From Hyphomicrobiales bacterium (GTDB lineage Bacteria > Pseudomonadota > Alphaproteobacteria > Rhizobiales > Xanthobacteraceae): a stretch of DNA of 49,446 nt. Below, piece by piece: positions 42,600 through 49,446 of the stretch (the stretch's first letter is position 1; each line of letters begins with the position of its first letter). The notes under the pieces are model-generated. The model was not told where the DNA came from, did not search any database, and saw only the letters and a program-made list of their open reading frames with translations. Made by a program: the position numbers and the translations under genes. The DNA is taken from NCBI GenBank assembly GCA_017304555.1, contig JAFKKS010000166.1, positions 1 through 49,446 on the forward strand. The letters are read 5' to 3'.

Positions 42600-43445
42600 G
42601 TGTCGGCGACGTCGCAGATCGCGGAAGGCAAGCCGCGACCGATCCTGCAGATAGAGAGCCTGGAGAAAGTCTACGCGACCGGCAAGCGCGCGCTTGGCGG
42701 CATCGATCTCGCGATCGATCATCCGCAGTTGGTTGCTGTGATCGGCTCCTCGGGAGCGGGCAAGAGCACGCTCATCCGCTGCATCAACCGTCTGGTCGAG
42801 CCGACCGCCGGCCGCATTCTGCTCAACGGCGAAGACGTGGTCGCGCTCGACCGCAAGGGCTTGCGCGCGGCGCGGCGGCGCATCGGCATGATCTTCCAGG
42901 AATACAACCTGGTCGAGCGGCTGACCGTGATGCAGAACGTCTTGTCGGGCCGTCTGGGCTATGTCGGGTTTTTTGCGTCGCTGCGTTATCGCTTCCCGCC
43001 GGAGGATATCCGTGGAGCCTTCGCGCTGCTCGATCGCGTCGGGCTCGATGGCTACCATAACCGCCGCGCGGATGCGCTCTCCGGCGGCCAGCGCCAGCGT
43101 GTCGGCATCGCGCGCGCACTGATGCAGCGCCCCGATCTTCTCCTCCTCGATGAGCCGACTGCGAGCCTCGATCCAAAGACCGCGCGTCAGATCATGCGGC
43201 TGGTCAAGGAACTGGTGAGCGAACGCCAGACGCCGGCGATCATCAATATCCACGACGTCGCTCTCGCCAAGGCGTTCGCGGATCGCATCGTCGGCTTGAA
43301 GGACGGCGTGGTCGCCTTCGACGACGATCCCGCGAAACTCGATGATGCCGCGCTCGCTGACATCTACGGCGACGAAGACTGGACTGCGGATACGGAGGAT
43401 GCTCCGCCGTCCGAGACGTTGCCAGCCAGAGAGACAGCGTCGTGA
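42600..43445 (+). CDS. phnC: Phosphonate-type ABC transporter ATP-binding protein PhnC (operon 2)
   Basis: This 281-residue ATPase has Walker [38 protein letters not shown] and [10 protein letters not shown]. The signature is [16 protein letters not shown], Walker [13 protein letters not shown], and the tail [10 protein letters not shown]. It starts at GTG 42600, two bases after the phnD stop. It is clearly paralogous to the PhnC of operon 1, with a longer acidic C-terminus. All catalytic motifs are intact despite the damaged binding protein gene upstream. Confidence 0.92.
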   Translation: MSATSQIAEGKPRPILQIESLEKVYATGKRALGGIDLAIDHPQLVAVIGSSGAGKSTLIRCINRLVEPTAGRILLNGEDVVALDRKGLRAARRRIGMIFQEYNLVERLTVMQNVLSGRLGYVGFFASLRYRFPPEDIRGAFALLDRVGLDGYHNRRADALSGGQRQRVGIARALMQRPDLLLLDEPTASLDPKTARQIMRLVKELVSERQTPAIINIHDVALAKAFADRIVGLKDGVVAFDDDPAKLDDAALADIYGDEDWTADTEDAPPSETLPARETAS

Positions 43446-44251
43446 GCGTCGTCTCGCCGTCGATCGACCCGGCGACATGGCGGCCGCCGACGCTGTTCGG
43501 CACTCGGGCGCGCCGCACGGCATTCTGGCTCGCGGTCGCCGCCTACATCGTGTGGTCGCTGTCAGACCTCAACATCGACGGCGCCCGCGTACTTGCCGGC
43601 TTCCCGCGCGCGCTCAACATGTTCGAGCGGATGATCCCGCCGAGCTTCGAGCGTTGGGAGATCCTCGTCAACGGCATGGTCGAGAGCATCCAGATGGCGA
43701 TCGCTTCGAGCCTGCTCGGGGCCGTGCTGGCGTTGCCGATCGGCATTGCTGCAGCGGTCAATCTCGCGCCGCGGCCGATCTATCTCCTGGCGCGCGGCTT
43801 CATCGTTGTTGGCCGCACCTTCCACGAAATCATCATCGCCATCTTCTTTGTGAAGCTGTTCGGCTTCGGTCCGGTGGCGGGGCTGCTCACCCTGGCGTTC
43901 GCGTCCGCGATCTTCCTCGGCAAGATGCTGGCCGAGGACATCGAGAACATGAAGCCGGGGCCGGTCGAGGCCGTGCGCGCGACCGGCGCGACCTTTCCGC
44001 AGGTCGTCGCCTATGCCGTCGCGCCGCAGGTCATGGTGAAGACGCTCGGCGTTTTCATCTATCGGCTCGACGCCAATTTGCGCCATTCGACGGTGGTCGG
44101 CATCGTCGGCGCCGGCGGTATCGGGCAGACGCTGTCCGCGTCCTTCTCCCGCTACGATTATGACTTCGCGAGCGCCATCCTGCTGTCCATCGCCGCGTTG
44201 GTGGCGCTCGGCGAATGGTTCAGCGACTGGGCGCGGAGGCGGTTGCGATGA
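43442..44251 (+). CDS. phnE: Phosphonate-type ABC transporter permease PhnE (first of operon 2)
   Basis: This 269-residue permease starts at GTG 43442, overlapping the phnC stop (GTGA). It has [40 protein letters not shown], the coupling loop [20 protein letters not shown] and [13 protein letters not shown]. It is related along its length to the first phnE of operon 1. Confidence 0.9.
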   Translation: MSVVSPSIDPATWRPPTLFGTRARRTAFWLAVAAYIVWSLSDLNIDGARVLAGFPRALNMFERMIPPSFERWEILVNGMVESIQMAIASSLLGAVLALPIGIAAAVNLAPRPIYLLARGFIVVGRTFHEIIIAIFFVKLFGFGPVAGLLTLAFASAIFLGKMLAEDIENMKPGPVEAVRATGATFPQVVAYAVAPQVMVKTLGVFIYRLDANLRHSTVVGIVGAGGIGQTLSASFSRYDYDFASAILLSIAALVALGEWFSDWARRRLR

Positions 44252-45081
44252 CGCGCGACGTGCCGATACGCGGTGATTCACGGCCGCTTCGCGACTACCC
44301 GGACGTTTGGGCTCGCTACTCACCGCGCGAGCGCATCGTGCATTGGCTCTGGCTCCTCGGCGCCGCCGCTGCGGCCGCCTGGTCGATCTCGGCGCTGGAT
44401 ATCGAATGGGAGTTCTTCGGCGACGCGCACGAGCAGGCCGTCGATCTCATCACGCGCATGTGGCCGCCGAACTGGGCCTATCTGCCGCGCATCCTGCATC
44501 CGCTCATCGAGACGATCCACATCGCGACGCTGGGCACGATGATTTCGCTGATTTTCGCGCTGCCGATCGCGTTCCTCGCGGCGCGCAACACCACGCGCAA
44601 TCAGGCGACGTGGCTGCTCGGCCGCGCCATGCTGGTCGGCTCACGCTCGATCAACACCGTCATCTGGGGATTGCTCTTCGTCGCGATCTTCGGTCCCGGC
44701 CCGGTGGCCGGCATCTGCGCCGTCGCCGCGCGCTCCGTCGGCTTCGTGGCGAAGATCGTCGCCGAGGCGATCGAAGAGGTCGACGCGGGCCAGATCGAAG
44801 CGGTGGAGGCGACCGGCGCGCGCACGCTGCAGGTCTATGGCGTTGCGATCCTTCCGCAGGTCCTGCCGGTCCTCATCGGCACCGCGATCTATCGCTGGGA
44901 CATCAATGTGCGCGAGTCGAGCGTGCTCGGCTTTGTCGGCGCCGGCGGCATCGGCCTTTATCTCTACGCCTCGATTAACCAGTTCGCCTGGTCGCAGGTG
45001 CTCGTCATTCTCATCGCCATCCTCGTCATCGTCATCCTCAGTGAGTTTGTCTCCGCTTATGTCCGTGCTCGCACCACGTAA
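44248..45081 (+). CDS. phnE: Phosphonate-type ABC transporter permease PhnE (second of operon 2)
   Basis: This 277-residue permease begins at ATG 44248, overlapping the upstream gene by 4 bases (ATGA). It has DLITRMWPPNWAYLPRILHP, SRSINTVIWGLLFVAIFGPG, the coupling loop IEAVEATGARTLQVYGVAIL and GFVGAGGIGLYLYA. It is paralogous to the second phnE of operon 1. It ends 7 bases before the HAD phosphatase gene. Confidence 0.9.
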   Translation: MTRDVPIRGDSRPLRDYPDVWARYSPRERIVHWLWLLGAAAAAAWSISALDIEWEFFGDAHEQAVDLITRMWPPNWAYLPRILHPLIETIHIATLGTMISLIFALPIAFLAARNTTRNQATWLLGRAMLVGSRSINTVIWGLLFVAIFGPGPVAGICAVAARSVGFVAKIVAEAIEEVDAGQIEAVEATGARTLQVYGVAILPQVLPVLIGTAIYRWDINVRESSVLGFVGAGGIGLYLYASINQFAWSQVLVILIAILVIVILSEFVSAYVRARTT

Positions 45082-45088
45082 GGGCGTC

Positions 45089-45961
45089 ATGCCCGTCGAA
45101 TTTCCGGGCGGCATCGGGCCGCTGATCGATCGCTATGACGGCTTTGTGCTCGATCAGTGGGGCGTGCTGCACGACGGGACGTTGGCTTATTCCGGCGCGC
45201 GCGAATGTCTTGCGCGGCTGCGCGAGGCGGGAAAGAAGGTCGCCATCGTCTCGAACTCGGGGCGGCGCGGCGCGGAGAATGAGGGACTGCTGGCGCGCAT
45301 GGGTTTTCCCCGCTCGCTCTATGATTGCTTGCTATCGGCCGGCGACGACGCGCGCGATGCGATCCTCAACGATCCCGACCCGTTCTATCGTACGCTGGGC
45401 ACGCATTGCTTTCTGTTTGCGCGGGACGGTGACGATCATCTTATCGACGGACTCGGATTGACGCGCGCTGCGCGCGTCGAAGATGCCGAGTTTCTTTTCG
45501 CGGTGAGCATGGATTCGCCGCGGCAATCGGTGGCCGGCTGGCATGATGCGCTCGCGGCCGCTGCCGCGCACGATCTGCCGATGGTCTGCGGAAATCCCGA
45601 CCTCTGGCGCGTGCATGCTGACGGCAATTTGTACGAAGCGCCAGGGCAAGCGGGGCGCGCCTACGCCGCGATGGGCGGGCGCGTGCGCTACCACGGAAAG
45701 CCCGAGCGGCGGATTTATCGCACCTGTCTCGCGCAGCTCGGACTGCCTGCGAGTCGTGTGCTTGCCGTCGGCGACTCGCTCGATCATGACGTCGCCGGGG
45801 CTGTGGGAAGCGGGCTTGACGCGGCCTTTGTCGTTGCCGGCATTCACCGTCACGACGTTGCCTGGCCGACACCGGACACGTTCGACCAAGCCGACTGCGC
45901 GCGCCTTATCGCCGAATCCGGGTGGCGCGCCCGCTACGCGATTTCGTCCTTCGCGCTTTGA
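45089..45961 (+). CDS. HAD superfamily class IIA phosphatase-like protein
   Basis: This 290-residue protein is of the NagD-like IIA group (hyp4-type subfamily). Motif I reads GFVLDQWGVLHDG: the nucleophile aspartate is present, but the second Asp of the usual DxD is tryptophan, a feature I associate with this subfamily. Motif II is AIVSNSG, and motif IV is AVGDSLDHDVAGA. The ATG at 45089 has AAGGG upstream; an ATG at 45059 would overlap phnE. As the last gene of phnCDEE operon 2 it may dephosphorylate the imported organophosphate in the cytoplasm. Confidence 0.85.
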   Translation: MPVEFPGGIGPLIDRYDGFVLDQWGVLHDGTLAYSGARECLARLREAGKKVAIVSNSGRRGAENEGLLARMGFPRSLYDCLLSAGDDARDAILNDPDPFYRTLGTHCFLFARDGDDHLIDGLGLTRAARVEDAEFLFAVSMDSPRQSVAGWHDALAAAAAHDLPMVCGNPDLWRVHADGNLYEAPGQAGRAYAAMGGRVRYHGKPERRIYRTCLAQLGLPASRVLAVGDSLDHDVAGAVGSGLDAAFVVAGIHRHDVAWPTPDTFDQADCARLIAESGWRARYAISSFAL

Positions 45962-45988
45962 GAGCCGCACGCAGTTACGATAACGCCA

Positions 45989-46034
45989 TCGCCGTGATCC
46001 GGTCTCTCTTGGCGAGACACCATGATCACGGCGA
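45989..46034. terminator. Hairpin between convergent HAD and nirK genes
   Basis: TCGCCGTGATC (45989-45999) pairs with GATCACGGCGA (46024-46034), enclosing a second stem GTCTC/GAGAC (46002-46006 and 46014-46018). It lies in the 101-base gap between two convergent genes and could end transcripts from both sides. No long T-run follows on either strand. Confidence 0.6.
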
Positions 46035-46062
46035 CGGTCCTTGGCGATTCAGCCTGCGTCCT

Positions 46063-48252
46063 TTAGTGCCCGGAGCCGGCCTCGACCTTTCCGTCGAAGA
46101 TCTCCGGGTTAGCGGGCCCTTCGACATGCAGGATGCCGACCAGACCGCGCTCTGCGCGTGACAAGGCGTGGTCGACCAGCGTGTAGTTCCCCGGCACGTC
46201 GAGCTTCGCTTCGGTGATCACGGCGCCGCCCGCCGGCACAGTCACGGTCTGGATGCCGCGCAGCGGCTCGCTGAGCACGCCTCCGAGGTTGTAGACCTTG
46301 TCGAAGATCTCGCCGATCAGATGGAACGACGAGGTGTAGTTCGGGCCGCCGACGCCGAAGAAGAAGCGGACCGTCTCTCCGACCTTTGCCTGCAGCGGAT
46401 GCAACTTCGACAGCGCGCCGACGGAGCCGTTGAAGACAAAATACTCCGGTCGCTCGGCGAGCAGCTTCTCGACGTCGAATTCCTGGTTGCCGTGCTGGCC
46501 GAACGGAGCGGCCGTGTAGATCTCGCCCTGCATCACGTAGAACTCACGGTCGACCGGCGGCAGACCTTCCTCCGGTTCGACGAGAATGAGCCCGTACATT
46601 CCGTTGGCGATGTGATGCGCCACCATCGGCGTCGCGCAATGGTAGACATACAAGCCAGGGGTCAATGCCTTGAACTTGAAATCCTTCGTTTCGCCCGGAT
46701 CGGCCTGCGTCGCCGCGGCGCCTCCGCCCGGGCCGGTCGCAGCATGGAAGTCGACAGAGTGCACCATGGCGCTGCCGTCGGCATTCTTCAGGCGGACTTC
46801 GACGGTGTCGCCGACGCGAACCCGCAGCATCGGGCCCGGCACTTTGCCGTTGAAGGTCCAGTAGCCGAACGTCGTGCCTTCCGCGAGACGGCCTTCGAGT
46901 TCGACGGTCACGAGGTCGACACGCACCGTCTGCGGCGCGCGCTTGCCGATCGGCGCAGGCACCTCGGTCGACTGCAGCGAGATGTCGGCTTCGACGACCG
47001 TTTGCGCGGGCGGCTGTGGCGTGACGAGGAACTTGCCTTCCATGCCGGCGAGCTGGTGCCCCGGAATGCTGCAGAAGTAGATGTAGTCGCCTGCCTTCGA
47101 AGCGACGAAGGCGATGTTGGTGCTGGCGCCGCGGCCGACGATGTGCGGCGAACTGGCGGCGGGCCCTTGATCCTGGAAGACGATGTCGTGTTCCGCGCCC
47201 TCGCCGTTGATCAAGGTAATCTGCACGACCTGTCCTTCCGCCGCGGACAGCAGCGGGTTGATCTGGCCATCGATCGTTCCGCCGACGCCGATGAACACCA
47301 TGCGGCCCTCGGCGATGCCGGATTTCAGCGTGTATCGGATGCCGGGGAGATAGCTCCCAGCCGCCTGCGGCGCGGCCGATGGTGTCGACGCGGCTGGGGC
47401 CTGCTGTGCAGTCTGGGCGGGCGCAGCCGGAGCGGGCTGTGAAGCCGGCGCCGGCGCGGCGGCGGGAGTCTGCTGTGCGGTCGCAGGTGCGGCCGTCGGC
47501 GGAGCGGACGTTGCCGCGAGATAACTTATGACCGTCTTGCGCTCAGTCTCGTTCTTCAGTCCCGGGAAGGGCATCTTGTTGCCCGGAACGACTTTCTGCG
47601 GGTCCGCCAGATAGCGGTCGAGCGTTGCGGCGTCCCACGTCAGGCCGCTGTTCTTCATCGCCGGCGAGTAGTTGTAGGTGGAGACATGGCCGGCCTTTTG
47701 ATCGATCACACCGGCGAGGCTCGGTCCCAGGCCGTTCTTGCCGGCCTCGAGCGAGTGGCACGCCTGGCACTTCCGATAGACCTGTCGGCCGGCTGCCGCT
47801 TCTTCGCTCAACGCCGGAGCGGCCGCAGCCGTTTTGCTTGCAGCAGGGGTAGCGTTCTGCGCAACCGCCTGTGGTTTCGCTGCGGCCGCATGATCATGCG
47901 TCATACCCGCGGCGGGCGCGGGCGCCGGGGCCGCGGCGGCTTTCTCATTCGCCTTGGACGGAGCCGCTGCAGCCGGAGCCGCTGCTGGCGTGGCGGGTTG
48001 AGGGGCTTGCTTGCTTGCAGGCGTCGATGCGCCGCTTACAGGCGCTGATTGCGTTTGCGGCGCGGCAGCAGTTGCAGGAGGTGCGCTCGCCTGCGGTGTC
48101 GAGGCGATTTGCGTCGGCTTATCCGCCGCTGCGGATGTCTCGCTTGTGCTCGGCGCTGACGCGCTCCGCACCTGCATCAACGAAAGACCACCGACGATAA
48201 TGACGAGGGCTGCCACAAGAATCGACCATTCTCGGACAAACTTGTTCGCCAT
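46063..48252 (-). CDS. nirK: Membrane-anchored cytochrome c - cupredoxin - copper nitrite reductase fusion
   Basis: This 729-residue protein reduces nitrite to nitric oxide in the periplasm. Order: membrane anchor (9-27); Ala/Pro/Gln linker; cytochrome c domain with haem motif CQACH (162-166) and axial Met in GNKMPFPGL (about 227); second linker; cupredoxin with type 1 copper ligands His355, Cys394, His399 and Met404; then the two-domain reductase core. In the core, VHSVDFH gives type 1 His498, catalytic Asp501 and type 2 His503. YHCATPMVAHHIANGM gives type 2 His538, Cys539, His547 and Met552. FHLIG holds catalytic His644, and VDHA holds His695. The core is closest to the AniA class. The ATG at 48252 has GGAGG upstream. 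The tethered domains probably deliver electrons to the type 1 copper. No nor or nos genes are nearby. Confidence 0.93.
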   Translation of the reverse strand: MANKFVREWSILVAALVIIVGGLSLMQVRSASAPSTSETSAAADKPTQIASTPQASAPPATAAAPQTQSAPVSGASTPASKQAPQPATPAAAPAAAAPSKANEKAAAAPAPAPAAGMTHDHAAAAKPQAVAQNATPAASKTAAAAPALSEEAAAGRQVYRKCQACHSLEAGKNGLGPSLAGVIDQKAGHVSTYNYSPAMKNSGLTWDAATLDRYLADPQKVVPGNKMPFPGLKNETERKTVISYLAATSAPPTAAPATAQQTPAAAPAPASQPAPAAPAQTAQQAPAASTPSAAPQAAGSYLPGIRYTLKSGIAEGRMVFIGVGGTIDGQINPLLSAAEGQVVQITLINGEGAEHDIVFQDQGPAASSPHIVGRGASTNIAFVASKAGDYIYFCSIPGHQLAGMEGKFLVTPQPPAQTVVEADISLQSTEVPAPIGKRAPQTVRVDLVTVELEGRLAEGTTFGYWTFNGKVPGPMLRVRVGDTVEVRLKNADGSAMVHSVDFHAATGPGGGAAATQADPGETKDFKFKALTPGLYVYHCATPMVAHHIANGMYGLILVEPEEGLPPVDREFYVMQGEIYTAAPFGQHGNQEFDVEKLLAERPEYFVFNGSVGALSKLHPLQAKVGETVRFFFGVGGPNYTSSFHLIGEIFDKVYNLGGVLSEPLRGIQTVTVPAGGAVITEAKLDVPGNYTLVDHALSRAERGLVGILHVEGPANPEIFDGKVEAGSGH

Positions 48253-48276
48253 CAAATCCTCCAGCATTAGACCAAT

Positions 48277-48290
48277 TTGCGTTATCGCAA
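48277..48290. promoter_or_regulatory. TTG-N8-CAA palindrome, proximal to nirK
   Basis: TTGCGTTATCGCAA is a perfect 5+5 inverted repeat of the FNR/NnrR type, centred about 31 bases before the nirK ATG. That is very close for an activator site. It may be a second regulator site or a repressor-like position. Confidence 0.45.
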
Positions 48291-48322
48291 GCTCATGCTT
48301 ACGCATCTGTGCGGAAAGGTCT

Positions 48323-48336
48323 TTGCGATTGAGCAA
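48323..48336. promoter_or_regulatory. Candidate NnrR/FNR activator box for nirK
   Basis: TTGCGATTGAGCAA fits TTG-N8-CAA, the pattern bound by FNR-family nitric-oxide or low-oxygen regulators that control nirK in rhizobia. Its centre at about 48329.5 would place a -41.5 activated start near 48288, leaving a leader of about 36 bases. No -10 element could be assigned confidently. Confidence 0.5.
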
Positions 48337-48454
48337 AGAGCAGATTGTCGCGTGCGCGGGCCGCAATAGTGCGGCCTAAACGCGACACGATCAACAATGG
48401 AAAACGCTTTCCCGAATGTCTCGGGGCGCCGTGAGCGGAAGCCTATTCGCCGCT

Positions 48455-48667
48455 TTATCGTGCGAGGTGAAGGACGCGCCCCCGGTGGGCGGCGATATGA
48501 TCAGTCTTGTCACTCTTGATTTCGTATTGAGGGTCCTCGTCCGAGGCGCGATGAATATGACCCTTATAGTCAAAATCGCTGGTGTGAATCGCGATGATGG
48601 TCCCCGACACATGGCCAGCCTCGGAATTCCAGCGGACATGGTCGCCGATTTTGAACCGCTTCGTCAT
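48455..48667 (-). CDS. Small TUDOR-like DUF2945 protein
   Basis: This 70-residue soluble protein begins KRFKIGDHVRWNSEAGHVSG, followed by GTIIAIHTSDFDYKGH and a YEIKSDKTDHIAAHRGRVL end. This matches the DUF2945 / hypervirulence-associated TUDOR family, small SH3-like barrels of unknown role. It is complete, stands alone, and reads in the same direction as nirK, 202 bases upstream of it. It is unlikely to be functionally linked to denitrification. Confidence 0.82.
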   Translation of the reverse strand: MTKRFKIGDHVRWNSEAGHVSGTIIAIHTSDFDYKGHIHRASDEDPQYEIKSDKTDHIAAHRGRVLHLAR

Positions 48668-48855
48668 TGTGCGAACTCCTCTTCGTCCAGAAGGTCGCCC
48701 CTTCGTTTGGTCGCATCATAGCGCGTCTCGCCATGCGTGCCAGAGACGCAGGCCGCCATTTGCGTCCGGGTCGAAAATGAGCGTACTTCGGAATTGGCCG
48801 CGCAAAAGGGGATGACATATAGTCCGGCGCGGGCGCCCGATCTTCAGCGGTGGCT

Positions 48856-49446
48856 ATGCTTGAGTCCCGACAACTTCGCTATTTCTTTCAAGTCGCCGAG
48901 ACGGGAAGTTTCTCGCGCGCCGCTGCCGCGCTTTCGATTGCGCAGTCGGCGCTGAGCCGGCAGATCCGCAAGCTGGAGAACGATCTCGGCATGCCGCTGC
49001 TTTATCGGCATGGCCGGGGCGTCACGCTGACGATCGAGGGCGACAAGCTTCTGGCTGGCGCCAAGCCGCTTCTCGCGAAACTCGAGCAGGTCGAAGAGGA
49101 GTTGAGGGCTGGCCGCAAGGCGGTGCGCGGCACGGTCAAGATGGGGCTTCCGCCCTCGATCAGCGCCGAGCTGAGCGCGCCGTTGCTGCAGGAGTTTCGC
49201 GCGAATTTTCCGGATGCGTCGCTCCGGATCACCGACGGCTTCAGCGCCCACATCCACGAATGGCTGGCGTCGGGCCGCCTGGATTTTGCGATCTACTACG
49301 CCGAGGGAAAGAACCCGAGCCTGCATACCGAGCCATTGGTCGCCGAAGATTTGTATCTGTTTGGCCCCAATAAACGGCAGGGGCCGTTCGCGCGCGGCCG
49401 GCGCACGACGATCTCGCTCCGCGAGATCGCGAATGTGCCGCTGGTT
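48856..49446 (+). CDS. LysR family transcriptional regulator, N-terminal part
   Basis: The gene runs off the right edge; 197 residues are visible from ATG 48856. The N-terminal helix-turn-helix is canonical: LRYFFQVAETGSFSRAAAAL, SIAQSALSRQIRKLENDLGM, PLLYRHGRGVTLTIEG. The start of the ligand-binding domain is VKMGLPPSISAELSAPLLQE. The N-terminal pattern resembles Nac/CbbR-like regulators of nitrogen or carbon metabolism, but the target is not identifiable. It is divergent from the DUF2945 gene across a 188-base gap. Whether it regulates nirK is unknown. Confidence 0.9.
   Translation, partial: MLESRQLRYFFQVAETGSFSRAAAALSIAQSALSRQIRKLENDLGMPLLYRHGRGVTLTIEGDKLLAGAKPLLAKLEQVEEELRAGRKAVRGTVKMGLPPSISAELSAPLLQEFRANFPDASLRITDGFSAHIHEWLASGRLDFAIYYAEGKNPSLHTEPLVAEDLYLFGPNKRQGPFARGRRTTISLREIANVPLV

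Noticed and set aside
47300-48230. Alanine/proline/glutamine-rich stretches of nirK as a frameshift artefact or repeat array
   Set aside because: The frame stays open through both stretches and joins intact haem and copper domains, so they are genuine linkers.

Overview
The window is GC-rich, densely coded DNA of an alphaproteobacterium, most likely a Hyphomicrobiales (Rhizobiales) member of the Bradyrhizobium/Xanthobacteraceae type. This rests on the gene families (ModE/Mop molybdate system, PhnCDEE transporters in pairs, hydantoinase HyuA/HyuB, a tethered copper nitrite reductase) and on a palindromic repeat at 3998-4046 of a kind I know from that order. Most genes sit in short same-strand operons with 1-4 base overlaps. 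No rRNA, CRISPR array or transposase gene is visible.

Layout. 1-273: start of a threonine synthase-like gene. 344-3935: molybdate operon modE-modA-modB-modC, with a ModE-box palindrome between modE and a divergent small Mop protein gene. 3935-4050: repeat element. 4154-5501: MsrQ-type haem membrane protein and an orphan [2Fe-2S] subunit of a molybdenum hydroxylase. 5550-9592: three-gene surface-glycan-like operon (acyltransferase, FAD enzyme, flippase). 9809-9884: an aberrant tRNA-Asn-like gene. 10239-12163: CoA transferase and a short-chain dehydrogenase-like protein lacking its catalytic residues. 12186-14997: ABC-F ATPase Uup, VanZ-like protein, DNA alkyl-cysteine transferase.

15415-20771 is the most striking block: a single-module, membrane-embedded non-ribosomal peptide synthetase with the epsilon-poly-lysine synthetase (Pls) architecture (A-T, then three pairs of membrane helices alternating with three acyltransferase/hexapeptide-like domains), a polyamine-acetyltransferase-like GNAT and a 4'-phosphopantetheinyl transferase. 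The by-eye specificity code (DFEALGSVTK) resembles codes for basic amino acids. Together the three genes look like a self-sufficient amino-acid homopolymer or amide pathway.

20826-27142: hydantoinase/oxoprolinase genes hyuA-hyuB and a GntR/FadR regulator. The 3' end of the regulator is duplicated as a 368-base direct repeat flanking about 1.1 kb of AT-richer inserted DNA. 27198-37241: aldo/keto-reductase-like protein, PotABC-type ABC transporter without a binding protein, DadA-like FAD oxidase, then a polar amino-acid ABC transporter with an argininosuccinate-lyase-like enzyme inside the operon and an ATPase whose Walker A serine is replaced by arginine. This reads as uptake and cleavage of an N-substituted amino acid. 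37260-45961: two divergent phosphonate-type (PhnCDEE) transporter operons around a DeoR regulator. The binding-protein gene of the second operon is broken by an internal deletion, and a HAD phosphatase ends that operon. 46063-48252: a membrane-anchored fusion of cytochrome c, cupredoxin and copper nitrite reductase, preceded by FNR/NnrR-like TTG-N8-CAA sites. The window closes with a small DUF2945 protein and the start of a LysR regulator.
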